A stretch of DNA of 64,000 nt from Trogon surrucura. Its lineage: Eukaryota; Chordata; Aves; Trogoniformes; Trogonidae. How positions within the stretch are numbered: position 1 is the stretch's first letter; every line of letters starts with the position of its first letter. The DNA lies in assembly GCA_020746105.1 (NCBI GenBank), contig CM036622.1, positions 40,215,477-40,279,476 of the forward strand, in the 5' to 3' direction. The position numbers and the translations under genes were made by a program. Below are positions 37,717 through 51,453 of the stretch, piece after piece. The notes under the pieces were generated by a model. It had not been told where the DNA came from. It saw only the letters and a list, made by a program, of their open reading frames with translations, and did no database searches.

Positions 37717-39376
37717 GGTACCTGCACACACACCCAAGGCGCCAGCAAACAGCTAAATGTTAGAAATAAGTAATAATGCACAGACTAAGATGGTGACCAG
37801 TTAAAACAGTTAGTTATTTAATTGAAAGACTTCTTCAATTATACTCTGCTTTGAATGTGGATCACAGACCTCTTACAACTAAAACAGGAAATTTTCATAA
37901 CTTTGTGTTTATTGACCTCTGCTCAGAGAGAAAAGAGTAATGCAGCAGAAATTAAAACAAAGCATCACTTTCAAATGTAAAACCCATATATGCAGCCAGA
38001 ACAGCAAATACAAAATTATCTCCTGTCGTTGGTCAATGTTGTAACTTTAAGTTCTATCAATTACTGTTTTATTTATTTTTCCAGTGAGTCTGAGAGCATG
38101 GACCCAGCTAATGGATGCAACTGAGAGATGTACACTCATGCCCAACGTGACCTAATCCATATTAGCCTTAGCTACAAGGTGCAAGTTAAAGCAGTTTTGT
38201 GTTTTCCATTTCCTTTCATTTGAGTTGATCAGTTCAATTTGAGCTTTGTCTGTTTTCAAAAGACAGATCTCACACAGATTAGAAAACTAACCTTTCACTG
38301 AGAGACAGAATTATCTGAATTGAGAACATTCAAGGAAATCTGATTGGGGAAAAAGGCTAGCACTATAATAAAGGTTACAGTTGTCTCTCAGGAAAAAAAG
38401 AAAGAGGGAGGTGCTGAGGAAAAGGAGGGTCTCAGAAAATAGTGTTCCATAACGGAGGGGAGGAAAGCAGCGGGAGAATAGGACATAAACTATTTTCCTT
38501 CCAACGCGCTATTACCTGACACAGCAACAGAAATAGAGGGAAAATGGGTCAAGAATGCTAGAAAAACAGAACCTCCACATTGCACTCTGTGTCCAGAAGA
38601 AAAGAGGACAGGATGGTCTTTTAGAAACATATAACATGAAATGCAAGCAAAATACAAGCAAATATTCTGTGCTTTCTATCATATGATCTGCCTGGAAATG
38701 TCAAGAAATCTAAACATGACCATCTATCTCTGTCACTGGGAAAGAGAATACACTTACAGATCAATGGGAGCCATTCCTTGACTCACAGATCTCATATCCC
38801 TTGTAATTCTTCTCAAACATCATGAATCCATATGGTGTCCAAGTGTTACATTTTACATTTGATTTAGCTAAAAGATACTTAAAGCAAACAAAACCAGACC
38901 CAAGATGCTCCTATGCAATTGAAGGGTTTCCCACTGACCCCTCCTTAGCTGAGCCTCAGGAAAGTAGAGTGCCCTTTATCATTCAAGTGCATTAAAACAG
39001 GTCTAAAGAACTTCTCATTTTGAAGATAACAGAAACAATGCACATTTTATTCAAAGATTCTCAGACAAATCCTTCAGGGAATTGCAGATCTGATCTATCT
39101 GGATTTAGTGACACATATCCTAAGCAAGGTAACCATTCACTGCGCTTTAAAGGCTTAACTATCATTTTTTTATTATTATTTTTCAATCACAGTTCACAGC
39201 TCTGAGTAAAAAGCCTGACTTCTGCAAATGAACAAGAGCAAACAAAAGCCTGCCACAGGGAAAGGCAACATTACCAGCAGCACAGAAGCAGTATAAACAT
39301 AGAACTCTGCAGCAAAACTGAAAAATAAAGTGGGAAAGAAAATAAAGGAGGCGGGGCAGCCAGGCCAATAAAATAA

Positions 39377-39398
39377 AATATATACACACACACACACA
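39377..39398 (+). repeat. TA/CA microsatellite
   Basis: TATATA is followed by about eight CA units. Antisense it gives the Cys/Val-rich frames seen on the minus strand here, which are not genes. Confidence 0.85.
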
Positions 39399-41291
39399 GC
39401 TTTTCATAACTATGAAGTGACAAAAGGGGGAAAAAAAAGACAGAAAAGAGCAAATTAGTGAGGATTTTCTTTATTTTTTGTAGGCAAAAGAAACAAAAAG
39501 TGACATTTTATTGCAATTCAGGGAAAATGAGTCAGCATTCTGTGGGTCTACCATCTAGAGCTTGTGAAAGTTTAAAAATCTCTTGAGATATCGATTTGGT
39601 TAGAAATCACTACTACAGCAACTGCATAGCAGGAAAAATTACTCCCTCACGACTGCAATCAGAAAGATTTGCAGGGAAGAAAACATGGAGGAGGGCACAA
39701 TCATCATCGTTAATAAACACCAGCACTGAAGCAGTAGCTAGAAGAAAGTCTGTCATTGTCAGCACATGACTATTGGCTGAGCACAAAAAGAGAAGAAAAC
39801 TGTAATAAGAAAAATTGTCAAAAGCTGATCTTCAGACAATCATATAATGAGAGTCAGAACATGGAAAATTGCTATTGACTAATAATTCACTGGATAGCAG
39901 CTACAGCAAAAGACAGTAAATTAATATACAGAGCCTTTTTGTTTTGGTAGGGTGTTTTTTAGGGTTTCTTTACTCTTAGACTATTACTTCGGTGATAAAC
40001 GATCACTCCCTTTAAAAGGTGTGAAGTCAATTGCAAATAGAGCAATGTTCTGCCCTCACAGTAAATAGTAAATGTCAGTCTGTTGCTGAGCCAAAGCGTG
40101 GGCTCTCCCCTCCCCAGAGGAGGCATCGCCTAACAGGTTTTTAGTTTACTGCCCAGTATATATGGAATAAATCACTAACACTTTTTAAAGTCAATGAAAA
40201 GAAACAATTTGCATTGCTATAGCCTACAGCTGATAGCTATATAAAGTAATGATGTGCTGAGAGATACCCAATGCTCACATCTAGAACCACCACCTGTAGT
40301 TGTGCGTTTGAATACAGATCACCTTACAGCATATGCATTGCTTACACTTCCTTCAGCAAAAGTGTAACGGGTTTTGCTAACGGTAACTGTTGATCCACTC
40401 AAGCGATGATCTGCAGCCTCCAGTCAAGAAGAAGTTGGTACGCTGCCTCCTGCTACGTGAAAAACTACCAATGGGGCATCAGCTAAAGTGAACAAACCTG
40501 AACAAATTACACAAACATCTCAGTAAAAATGTGCAGGTCTGTATTAGTAAAATGCCACCAACGCATGTTTTGAGGTTTTGGAGACAGTTCTGCCTCTTGG
40601 TCTGCAATACAGCCTCAAGAATATAGCTAGGCTCCACCTAAAAATATCACACGGATTTCTTAAACTACTTACCAACTTCACTATCAAATTTGACAAGGGC
40701 ATAAGAACATGTAAGTGCTGACAAAAATAAAGTTAACACACAATTCTCTTCATCCAGAGAAGTTCCTCATCTCTAACGTACAGAAATATGTGGGATTTCT
40801 TTCTTTTATTGTGTTTGTTGCTTTGTGATCTCTGATCAAAAATCTGACAGTGGGTCAAGTTTCAGCTGAGCAGCTGAACAATTTTCTGGTAACTATGTAC
40901 CTTTCAAGAGTTTTCAAGGTTCAAGTGCATCTCCTGAACAGTAACCTGAACATCACTAATGGTACAATAAGTTGTTGGACTAAACCAGGAACAGATAGGT
41001 TAGTTGTAAGGTGACACAACTCAGGCTTTCTTCCAATAAGTAACGAACAGACTGCAATCAGTTTGTCACGGTAGTGGTGGAATTTAAACCAGCAATTCCA
41101 TTTCACCAACCACCAACGCTGCCTCTAAACATCAACAGAGGAAGACAGGCACCTCCATGTGATGACCCATCACATACTCTAAGAGCTAAGACACTATATA
41201 AAAAAGAAACAGCCTATGCAAGACAACATGAAGGAAAGCCACAATCCATCACCTCCTCACGGGAGCCACCCCACTCTGATACTGCTTACGG

Positions 41292-41350
41292 CAGGTGGGT
41301 TTGTCTAAACCTTTAAGAATCCCTTCCAACACAATGCAGTCTATGATTCT
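41292..41350 (+). mobile_element. CR1 LINE 3' tail (short)
   Basis: The sequence GTGGGTTTGTCTAAACC, TTTAAGAATCCCTTCCAAC and CAGTCTATGATTCT follows the last 60 bases of CR1 (GTGGGTTGGACTAGATGAC, the TCCCTTCCAAC motif and the terminal octamer). Upstream sequence is not recognisably CR1, so this is a tiny truncated or decayed copy. Confidence 0.6.
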
Positions 41351-44300
41351 CTTGGAATGGGGTGGCTCACACCAGCTGGATGGCTACGACTCAGCTTTTT
41401 GAGAACTTCCCAGCAGATTAGCAGTACTTTCTGAGAATCCTATCCAACGCCACAACACTGCAAGGACCATTCACTTTCCTATTCCACTATGATCAGGCCA
41501 TCATTTTTCCTACCCAATGTCTCTGCACATACCTCTTCTCCCTTTGAAGCCTGGAATCGAGAGCATTGGAGATGCTGAGTTATACTGCGAGTCCTTAAAA
41601 AACTAGTACTTTGTGGACAGAAACAGACATTTAGTTTATGAGATAGTCTTCATAATCCTTGAGAGCAGAGTGAATAAGTAAACCACTAAAAGAAATGCAA
41701 AACTATTCTCACCCAGATTTTCCCTACCTCGTTGGATACACAGACTAAAAAAAAAAAAAAACAACTTGATGAGTAGACCCAAACAGCTTTCAGTATTTTC
41801 AGCATTTCCACATGGATATAGATTATTAAAGTACAGCAAGATAGGAGTTTGGCCAGCTCAGCCTACTTGAGAGTCCTCTGTTCCTAGGCACTAAACATAC
41901 TCATTTTTCACATGTGAAAAATATAGTAAATACTAAAAAATATTTATGTCTCCATTGCTGCTAAATGGAAATATTAAAAAAAAAAAAATTAAAGTGGAAA
42001 ATTTCTTTTTATAGCTGTTGACAGTCTATCTGCAGAGCTATTACACACAAACAGAAAATAGTACTGTTATTAGGAGGGGTGATACTTTAAAAGTGACAAA
42101 GCTTGATTATATAAAATGCTAGTGTGTTCTACAAACTTCTCACAAAAGACAAAGATACGTTAAATCAAAAAGGCCCCAAAAGGCACTAAATCAAACACAC
42201 CTTCCTAGAAACAACCATTAGGTAATCAGGGAAAGGCACAGGGTTTCAATTCATACTTTTTAGTGCAACAAACACTTCAGAGTTCATGTGTAAATCATAC
42301 AAACACTTGCAAGGTAGTGTAAAATTGAGATTCTCTGCTCAGCTTTCTAAGTCAAGGAGAAAAAAACAAGCAAGTTACTTGCTGCAACAAACTATTACTG
42401 ACCTTCCCCAATAACAGAGAAGGAGTTCAAGTCGATAGCAATCTAGCACAAGGAGACCTGGGAAGTCCCATCAGTCACTGAACCTGAAGGAGAATACTAA
42501 TCAGTCCTGACACTCCTTCCTAAGCAATAATCACTGGATCTTATCACCTATCCTCACTTTGTACCAAGGAATGCTGCTGTGCAATATTACTTTGGTTGCA
42601 AAGTAAATCAGAAGAAGATAATACAGCATACGTTGCCTGATTTGGAAAAATCTATACCACTTCCATTGATGGGAAAAGGACAGTCTACACCAGAAAGAAA
42701 GCATCCAAACCTACTGTACACATGTAACAATATGCTTATGTTTCCTTTCTTGAATCACATAATTCGTTTAAAAAAAATTATAAGCTATATTTATACAAAT
42801 GTTTTTAATAACTCTAAAGACTAATCAACGGTTTATCATTTGTCACACTTCTGGCAAAACTTTTCCAAAGACTTTTTTTTTTTTTTACCAATTATAAGTG
42901 ACTCTAAAGCTATTCTTTAAAATATTAAAAAGAAACTTTTTAGGATCATGATTGTTTCCTGTATAGAGAATTACAGCAGCTTTATCACGTATTTCATACA
43001 GTATCTTGCAGCTTTCTGAAGCACTTAAGTTATTTTCAGTGAGTTGGTTGGTTGTTGGTTGTTTGTTTTTTTTTCAATTAAACCCTTTTCCTCTTGACTG
43101 CAAGTTTGGCAAAAAGATAAATAGGGACCATCAAATTATGACAATTTCTCTCAAATTCCAAGAGTCAGATCATGGAAACACGAAATATTTTTTTTCTTTT
43201 CATTATTTTAATCTTATTCCAATATGTACAATAGCCATGAAGTCTAAGCTCCTGGAACACCAAAAAGTCCTACCATGTTGCCCTGCAGCAGTGGAACATG
43301 CTTGAAATCTAAAACTAATTGAAATTTATCTATTTGAAGGTTCATAGTACCTCCCCAGACATCACACATTTTATTATAATATTTTCACACCAGCAAAATT
43401 TCTGGTTTAGCATCAGATTGTTTGATGGCCACTACAGTTTCAAGTCTGTTTTTATGGCTGAAGTCTAGAATTTTACAACTCATTCCTCCAGTTGGAAGTG
43501 CATGATTATATCCACAGAATTTCTCTAGTTCCTTCTATTTTTCACATCCTCCATCAAAAACCAAAGAATCTGATGTTGTGACTGAAACTGTCTGTTCTAG
43601 CTATGGAAGCAATTGTCGGTGTATTTTTCTAATCTGCTTATGAGAAGATCTAATCAGAGTGCAGCCTGGAATGGAGGGACATTTTCCCAAAGATTTTAGG
43701 TCATAATCAACAACAAGCAATCAAATCATCCTTGATTCCACCATCTTGCAATCACCTAGACATCTGTGACACTTTTGGAACCATCTCCCAGGCTGTTTTT
43801 TCCCTCCTCATCCTCTAACCACACTACTAAGGATCCATCCACGAGTTGCTCCCCAGGCAGATTCCACTTTCTCATGGCAATCCAACAGCCCTCCATCTCT
43901 GGCCTTTTTTCCTCCCTCCCTCCCAACTTGCATCTGCAAACAAATTTCCATTCTGCCCAAAATTTCCAGCTGTCACTGCTGCCAGGATCTATCCCCTCAG
44001 GCAGGGGGTTCATCTAGTTAAAGTCACCCAATCAAACACAGACATCTCCAGTATATGTGTCCACATGTGAGGCTAATTAACAGTTAATAGAGAGGCACTT
44101 CTACGTATCTAATACAGATTGGAGGAGTCATGTCTTGGAAGGGACCGCTCCTCTCCACTGACTACAAGCAGATTTCAGGTGATACTGACACAGACAATGT
44201 AAAAGTTCAAAATTTATTGTCTAAGCTCTACTTCTCTAACACTTCTTTGAAAATAGCTTGCTGTCCATCTAAGACACACACCATCCATCTCCAGCCTCCT

Positions 44301-45789
44301 TGTTACTATTTCTCTGCACCCACTGTTTGTCACACCTACCTACTGTTTTGCATTTTATATTTACAACATATATATATATTTACAATATACCTGTAATATT
44401 TAACCATTGGATTAAAGCTACTAAAACCAACTGATGACACTTCCTTTCAAACTAAAGTTTTTATTCTACCACAATCCAATGTATCGTTGCAACTTTGCAT
44501 TAAAAACCATATTTTCATAGTTTCATGCACACATAAGATACATACATTTGGACAGACAATACTCACCCAACATAATTATTTCTGCATGTCTTTAGGTAGC
44601 TAATCAAAAATAAGATATTGCTTATAATAAAATATTAACCGTGTCTTTATAATCCCTAATCAATAATCAGTGAACTAGTGGTCCAACAGCCTGAACTGAG
44701 GACGTCTTTTGATCTGTGGTGCTTTCTTACAGATAAGACAGAAAACTGCATTTGTGTACATCTTATTTAGCAAGTGTGCTTTAAAACCAACCAAACAAAA
44801 AAAAACCTCTACTTGAAACAGATTACAATATTTTAAAAAAATAATCACATTGCGGTACACTAATTATAGCAGGCTTAAGAAATAGTACTCTCTTGAAAAT
44901 AATTCCATTCTCATTTAGCCATGAAAAGAATTTAGCAGATTTTGCCTATTTGTTTTGCTTGATGGTGTTATACACAATTTTATCTCCCAAAATAAACTTG
45001 AAGGACAGGACAAAAATACTGTCCTGGTACTAACAGAATAGTAGGAACACAGTTTTTAAAAAGAAGAAAACATAAGCTCTTCTATCAACAACAGTAAGAC
45101 ATATCATACCCCAATATCAGACTAGCCCAGTGCTTTGGAAGGGGAAGTAGCTGACAGCAGAAGGAGAAAAACTGGCATAAAATCTGTACGTGCAAATCAG
45201 TATCTGGACCTGGGCTAATAGGAAAAGCAGCTGTTGCAAGTGTGCGAGTGAGAAGCCAGTGGGGATGATTGCAGCTGGGTGCACTGTGGCCTCCCAGAGA
45301 GTTAGCAAAGGTTGGCTTTTGAAAAGAGGATGAAGCAGGGTGCCCAGCTAGCATAATTCCTCCTGGAAACCACAAATTGCTCACCAAGCGCTCTTGAATC
45401 CAGAGTCTTTTTCCATACTAATAATTTTCTTCATTCTCTTAATTTCCTTACTATATATTATCAGTTAGCTTTTGAACAGTCTCAAGCAAGAGGGGAAAAA
45501 TATGCAAGGAAGAACAGGAAGGAAGGAAAAAAACTTCAAATGGTTAAATTTCCCCTTTCATTACAGGTTATCTGTAGTGCAGTAAACTACAAAAAAAGAC
45601 CTTTGAAAAACAAAATCCTGCAAGGGAGAAGGAGAGTTAAAAATACTGCCCAGGTAATTTTTTTTAATTCTTAGCAAAGCACTGTTTCTTTTCAAAAGGA
45701 TTATAGTGCTGAACTGACTTTGATAAGCAGTACAGTCACTGGCTTTTCTTCAATACAAAAATACAGCACCCTGAAACATTGGCTTTGAA
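41351..45789. other. Intronic sequence, no gene seen
   Basis: AT-rich with A runs at 41746 and 41977 and a T run at about 42872. The frames at 43756-44070 lie on a C/T-rich stretch on both strands and are not recognised. A phrase TTGGAAGGGACC at 44136 recalls CR1, but its surroundings do not. Confidence 0.5.
44368..44380 (+). repeat. Short TA microsatellite
   Basis: About six TA units within an AT-rich stretch. Confidence 0.7.
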
Positions 45790-45985
45790 GAAAGCTCAGG
45801 ACATCACCCGTTTCATCCCTTGCTTCAGAACTGCATGCGATATGACCACCCAGATTGTTCCTGACAAACAAGTCTTAAAATTCTCCAGTTACAGAGAATC
45901 CACGGCATCTACCGCCACCACTCCACCACAACCTATTCCAGTGCACAGATACAGCATTACATTATGCTACTATCTAAATTAAATG
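45790..45985 (-). mobile_element. Ancient CR1-like LINE fragment
   Basis: The plus strand shows a degenerate antisense CR1 pattern: TCATCCCTTGC, TTCCTGACAAACAAGTCTTA, TTCTCCAGTTACAGAGAATC and CACAACCTATTCCAGTGCAC. This corresponds to the family's CTCCAGTGATGGAGATTCC and CAACCTATTCCAGTGCTT segments in an older subfamily. The 3' end is lost. A 67-codon plus-strand frame here is antisense noise. Confidence 0.6.
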
Positions 45986-46557
45986 GACATGGGAAACAAA
46001 TTATTCCCCTCCTCTTCCTTGTGCAGCTGTAGCAAGGGTGGGATGAAAGTGCATTCCTTAAATTGTTGGAACTAAAGGACAGAGTGGAAACGCCTCAGAT
46101 TGTCTTCACATACCTGAGCAATAAGTTCCGACCTCTGAGCCTTTCTCTTGCAACCTAAATAGCAGGATACAATGTCTAAGAGACGGCAGGGTGGGCACCC
46201 TGAGCTCCCGTTCCAGGAACGGTCTAGAGGCATCAGGAGAAGGCAGCATAGGCCCAGCCATGGGACCTGACAATTACATGGGTGAGAGCAGGCTGCCTTC
46301 CTTGCCAAGGAGCAGTCTCTGCAATACAGGTGCTTGGCACTGGGAGAGTTTGCAGCCAACTGGAGGTGAGGGGGAAAACACAAGAGGGATTACTCCTTGC
46401 ACCACACCAAAATTTGGCTGCACGTGTTTTTTCTGTGCTTCCAAGGCCAACATTTTCCATAAGATATATGACTTTATGCTAGCAATAATTTATGATGCAC
46501 CTGATCATTGCTACCTCTAAACTGAATGAATCCAAGAGCAAAACTTGGCCACAAGAG
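45986..46557. other. Unrecognised GC-richer stretch between CR1 copies
   Basis: Overlapping frames on both strands (46072-46520) with Cys and Gly/Ser-rich translations and some CpGs. No domain, splice context or repeat family recognised. Confidence 0.45.
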
Positions 46558-46854
46558 GAAATGTTTACAAGGGTGTGTAGTAACAGGACAAGGGCCAATG
46601 GTTTTAAACTAGAGCAGGGTAGATTTAGATTAGGTGTTAGGAAGAAGTTCTTTACCATGAGGGTGCTGAAACACTGGAACAGATTCCCCAGAGAGGTGGT
46701 GGAGGCTCCATCTCTGGAGGCATTCAAAGTCAGGTTGGATGGGGTTCTGAGCAACCTGATCTAGTTAAAGACGTCCCTGCTAACTGCAGAGGGGTTGCAA
46801 GAGATGACCTTTAAAGGTCCCCTCCCAGCCCAAGGCATTCTATGATTCTATGAT
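46558..46854 (+). mobile_element. CR1 LINE 3' fragment (young)
   Basis: It starts GTTTACAAGGGTGTGTAGTA, AACAGGACAAGGGCCAATGG, then GTTAGGAAGAAGTTCTTTAC, GGTGGAGGCTCCATCTCTGG and GAGATGACCTTTAAAGGTCC. It ends with two perfect octamers (ATTCTATG twice). The ORF2 tail frame is still open ([20 protein letters not shown]). High similarity to consensus suggests a recent insertion, possibly variable between related species. Confidence 0.95.
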
Positions 46855-48162
46855 CATTGATACAAATACTCACTGCCTCAAACAGCAAAGACATATTGCA
46901 ATACAATATAATGCTTTATAATGCAACATATAATAAATGCAGCATTAGATCCTGGCATTAGTATAACTCTTCCAAGCACTTCTTGATAATGTTTACATTT
47001 ATTTTATTGATCTCCTATTCAATGCGCTGGACATGCATTAAATTAACATTTGTGGAGAAGATAGTCCATTAAATTCAACTATGGAAGGTACCAGAAACTA
47101 TTCAGTGGCTTCTTTTCAGAACTGCTATGATAGCACTCCCTTGAAAGAGCGAAAAGTAGAAATCGCACAGCTTCAGAGAGCAGGCTTTTGAACTGGGCAT
47201 CAGCTTACTTGTTCCCCGAATTTATTCCTAAGTTCTGCCGAAGCACACACTTCAAAATGCTTTTGCTCTGTCAGCATTTCCAGAAATCTCTGCAAAGGTC
47301 TTCCAAAGCACAAGATGATACAATCCAGTTAACGGCACTCAAAGCTTATGTGAATTTCAGTGATGTAACCACCCACTTGAACAAATAAAGGTTCTTCCAG
47401 CTATGGCTTTCAAAAGGATAGTTTGTGGAAATGAGTGTGAACAGACATTGGAAATGAGACTTTTCTGGGGCACTTTTTCTTTAATAGCTTGCATGATAAC
47501 ACAGAGATCAGCATTTTCTTTACCAGGAAAAAAAAAAAAATTGTTTCTTGCTGAGCCAAGCCTTCATCTTAAAGAATGAATACTATGCCTTTTTATCTTC
47601 AAAATTCATGCAAAACCACATCTGACTTTGTCAAGACCCATGAGAAGTCAGTGACAACATGTGCAACCTGTCCTCAACTACTCCCATTGTTAATACCAAG
47701 TTATTCTTTTTAAACACCCATGCTGTGGGACACAACTATTTAGGTTGAATGTCTGAAAAATTGACCTAAAACCCATCACAGTCAGAACCCAAACTAAATC
47801 CATTTGGAAGGGTAAACCTGACAGCAAACTAGCAGGAAGGTTCTACCTTACTTCTTTTCCACCGGTGTTGTCTAGCCTCCAGTCATGGCCTGGTAGTCTC
47901 TTATGACACCCGCTACATAAAGTATATATACAACGCTGTCCTATAACGTAGTGTCAGTTGCAGTGGTTTGGTCTGGTTGGGTTTCTCCTATTTCTGTTTT
48001 TTCCAGTTCTATTTAAACAATACTGAAGTACTTTTTTTTTTAATAGAAACTGCTCTCTTCCATGTCCATTTTACAACAAACATCCATCCAAATGTCATTA
48101 TTGAGTGGGGTTTTTTACTAACATTACTGTGCCGGGTTGTTTGGTTGTTTGTGGTGGGTTTG

Positions 48163-48198
<36 letters not shown>

Positions 48199-49323
48199 GA
48201 GTCACCACCATTTTTAACTTTCCATAGACTCAAGCTACTCAGAATTTCACAAAGGATCCAGACACGCAAAATTTTGAACATTTTAATTAAAAAGCCAATG
48301 TTTTGGTTTGACAGATGTGTGTCTATCTCAGTCATCTTAACAAATCTCCCAGATGTTTGGGTTTCTAAACATAGAAAAGGCTAGGTGGGCTTTTATTCTG
48401 TTCAGTTGTATTACCTGGTTATATGGTGCCCAGGTAGCTGATAGGATCCTGGCCGTAGGATTCCCATTCTCAAAGATCACTGTAGTGTTCTGTCACAAAG
48501 GTCAGTTCTGGTACTAGCGGGACATCAACAACCAATTTATGTTTTCAGGTTTTTAAGACCAAAGTTCCCTATATCCAGAACAGCACTCCTCTGAGAATTT
48601 ATGTTAAACAAAATTATCTCCAAATTACTGCTGTTCCTGAAGATCTAAGCATTACTGGGGATTCTCATGCCAATGATGTGACTACATGTCATTTCTAGGA
48701 GTCTTTTGCCCTCAGAAGAAGAATTGTGGTTTTACTGAGTGTTTAAAACCTGCAGCACAAGTGAACTCTCCTTACTCAACACAAAATATTTTGTGACCGT
48801 GACACATACCACCCAAGTGGCTTTCAATTGGTCCTGTTCTTTTAAAAACACACTTCAGTCTCCCAGGTAGTGTTTTAAACAGTTTCTACATAAAAAGACT
48901 TTGACACTAGCCTAACAGGCAGCTTTCACCTCAAAAAGCTGAAGAGCTTCATGTTGCACATACAACGCATCTTTGCCAACACTTTTCAAAGATGCTTCAA
49001 AAGCTTTATGCAGGGGGTAGGAGATTTGATGCTCACTGCCAGCCATCATTAAATTGGTCAGCTCTGGTATTTTCCTAATTTTAATTGCCAATGCTAGCTA
49101 TGTATTTTGTAAAATAACAAAAAATAACTTCCACTACTCACAAAAAACACTTCATAACTGGTTTAAGTTACACATTATCAGTACTATTCTATCAGATCTA
49201 CAGTCACCAGGCCACTTTATAGTACAAATTAACTTCTCTTTTTCTTAAGTCTGATTTTAAAAATTAGATAATTTAATTAAGAATTTTGTGCTACCTTAAC
49301 TGAATAACAAAACCTAATAAAAG
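46855..49323. other. Intronic sequence, no gene seen
   Basis: Holds the T11-A25 homopolymer at 48163. The 108- and 138-codon frames that cross it (47968-48384) owe their length to the homopolymer and are not genes. Confidence 0.55.
48163..48198 (+). repeat. T11-A25 homopolymer junction
   Basis: Eleven T are followed directly by 25 A, the longest homopolymer in the window, able to fold back on itself. Upstream is a GTTTG-rich low-complexity stretch. No mRNA-like sequence is recognisable ahead of the A run, so I do not call it a retrocopy tail. Confidence 0.9.
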
Positions 49324-49588
49324 TAGTGATAGGACAAGGGGAAATGGTCTTAAGTCACACCAGGGGAGGTTCAGGTTGGATATTAGGAAGAATTTCTTTA
49401 CTGAAAAGGTTGTCAGGCACTGGAACAGCCTGCCCAGGGAAGTGGTTGTCAGCATCCCTGGAGGTGTTTAAGAGACAAGTACATGTCGTGCTGAGGGACA
49501 TGGTTTGGTAGTGTTGATAGGACTAGGACAAAAGTTGGACTCGATGAACTTGAAGGTATCTTCCAACCAAAACTGTTCTATGATTCTA
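49324..49588 (+). mobile_element. CR1 LINE 3' fragment
   Basis: This is the sense orientation: GTGATAGGACAAGGGGAAAT, AGGTTGGATATTAGGAAGAA, CACTGGAACAGCCTGCCCAG, CCTGGAGGTGTTTAAGAGAC and TTGGACTCGATGAACTTGA, ending TTCTATGATTCT. The 3' part (GTGTTTAAGAGACAAGTACA) differs from the copy at 46558. This suggests another CR1 subfamily. Confidence 0.93.
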
Positions 49589-50066
49589 ACGCAATATTGA
49601 AAACAGTACTATAGTTGAGAGATGTCTACGAACTCCATCAACACTAACTCTCCTACAAAACATAACAAAGAATAGAAAAATAATTTAGTTGTCTTCACGA
49701 AGCATTAGTTATATACTGTGCAATAGCTGAAGCTTCAAACTACCAAGAGCCAACAGCTTGCATGATTCAATATTTTATCCAATACACCATCTCACATTTA
49801 GATACAAAATGTGCCACTTCTTCAGAGTTTATTCTCCTTCTTCTGCAGTTAAAATGTCTTTCCCCTAAGTATCCACCAGATATTTTATCACAGATTTCAA
49901 TCACAACTTGTATTTCTCACTCACAAAACATTCACATTACATGCATACAAACACACTATGTCAAAGGGCAAAAAACCACCCCCCACACCATCATACCCTT
50001 CCCTGCAAAGTGCTACTCAGTTAAAATGATTACTGCTAATATGTCCTGAAGAATGCTGTAGCTAAA

Positions 50067-50087
50067 ATATACATATATATATATATT
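50067..50087 (+). repeat. TA microsatellite
   Basis: About nine TA units with one CA interruption. Confidence 0.8.
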
Positions 50088-50200
50088 TGCTTGTACTAAA
50101 AGCTTTGCATTCACCACCAACTTCTTCAAAAAGACTTTAATCAACCATTCATGAATCCACCGATATTCTCAATGCACTGATCCTCATTATGCCTCTTTAG

Positions 50201-50251
50201 TCACGTATTCACTTATTGGTGTATTCACTTATTCACGTATTCACTTACTGG
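50201..50251 (+). repeat. Three-copy degenerate tandem repeat (GTATTCACTTA)
   Basis: The unit GTATTCACTTA occurs three times in 51 bases with linkers GGT and TTC plus AC. The period is about 16-18 bases, so it is a small minisatellite-like duplication. Confidence 0.75.
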
Positions 50252-51435
50252 CCATAACTGCTGCCCATGATGACCTTAGTGTGCTGAGGTATCCTGCTCA
50301 CGTAGAGGCAACAGAAAGTTGCAGGCACTCAAACAAAACATGGTACCCAGTCCTAAATTTAGAAAAGTCAGGCAAAGCGACATAGTCTCTTCCAGTGCAC
50401 CACATAGTTACCGAAACAAAACCTGGTCAGTAATTAAGCCTCTCTGATCTGGCCACCTCACATTCCTAAACATTCTTTCATGAACAGCCTTGCTTCATTC
50501 CAGAACTTAAAAGCCAAAACCAAAGCTAATGATTAACATGCTGATTAAATGAATGCTTAACACCACCAAGTTACAATGTGCTGCAATGTTTTTTTCTTTT
50601 CTTTCAACAACTGTATCAAGAATATTTATTCTTCAGTTGAATAACATTCACTAAGCACTTCATCAAACAAAGCCAACAACATTACAGCCCATTAATTTTT
50701 CACTTTGGTCTAAAGCCAGAACCAGTTTAAGTACCTCACCATCTTTCATCCCACAAGTAATCCTGTTAATACGCATCTCCCTTCCCCCAACCCAAACAGT
50801 ACCACATACATACTTTGCATTGTCCCTTGGTAACATCTGTTAAAAAAAGATACACCACCACTCTCCCTAAAAAGAGAATAAATTAGTCAAAAAAAACTCT
50901 CTTGAAATCTCAGAAACGAGGTCACAGTATCTCCTATTATAGCTTGAATTTTACCAAGGCCTTCATCAACAATTAAGGAGAAAAACACGCAGATATTTTA
51001 GAAGACAGTTTTGAGACATTTTTCAGTGTAAAAGAAACCAAACAGTTTAATAGAAAAGCAACGGTGAAACATGGCAGAAAACAAGTACAGAACAGCTGAA
51101 ATTCGGGGTCCTGTAGATACAACTTTGGACTACAGCATTGCATGCAGATACTCTGATAGCCCAGAAGCAGTAAATTCATGAGGTTGCTTTTATCATATGC
51201 TTTTATTGGTGTAGGCTTTTACCCATTCTCTCCTCTTCTCTTTGGGGGCCTTTCTGGGAATCTCACACAAACCATCAGCTTCACTTGACTGTCTGTCAAA
51301 TTTGATTGAAACCAAGCAAAAGGCTTAACAGCTGTTGAGAAGGGACCAGCTAGGCACGCAGCATGTGCCCAGCATAACGTGGAAAGCAAACTGCCACCAC
51401 GTTTGTCTGGACAAAGAGAGAGTAGTGGTACAGCT

Positions 51436-51453
51436 AAAAAAAAAAAAAAAAAA
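51436..51453 (+). repeat. Poly-A tract (A18)
   Basis: A plain run of 18 A. Upstream sequence is not recognised as a gene or repeat. Confidence 0.8.

Larger units (their letters stand above)
36599..41291. other. Intronic sequence with a GC-richer patch
   Basis: A less AT-rich stretch at about 37340-37640 contains several CpGs and the 25-base duplication just after it. The minus-strand frames around 39183-39453 come from the TA/CA microsatellite neighbourhood. No exon recognised. Confidence 0.5.

Noticed and set aside
44130-44180. CR1-like phrase TTGGAAGGGACC
   Set aside because: The flanks do not follow the CR1 order, so the similarity is too short to call.
47968-48384. Frames of 108 and 138 codons on both strands
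   Set aside because: They are long only because they cross the T11-A25 homopolymer, and no protein family is recognisable.
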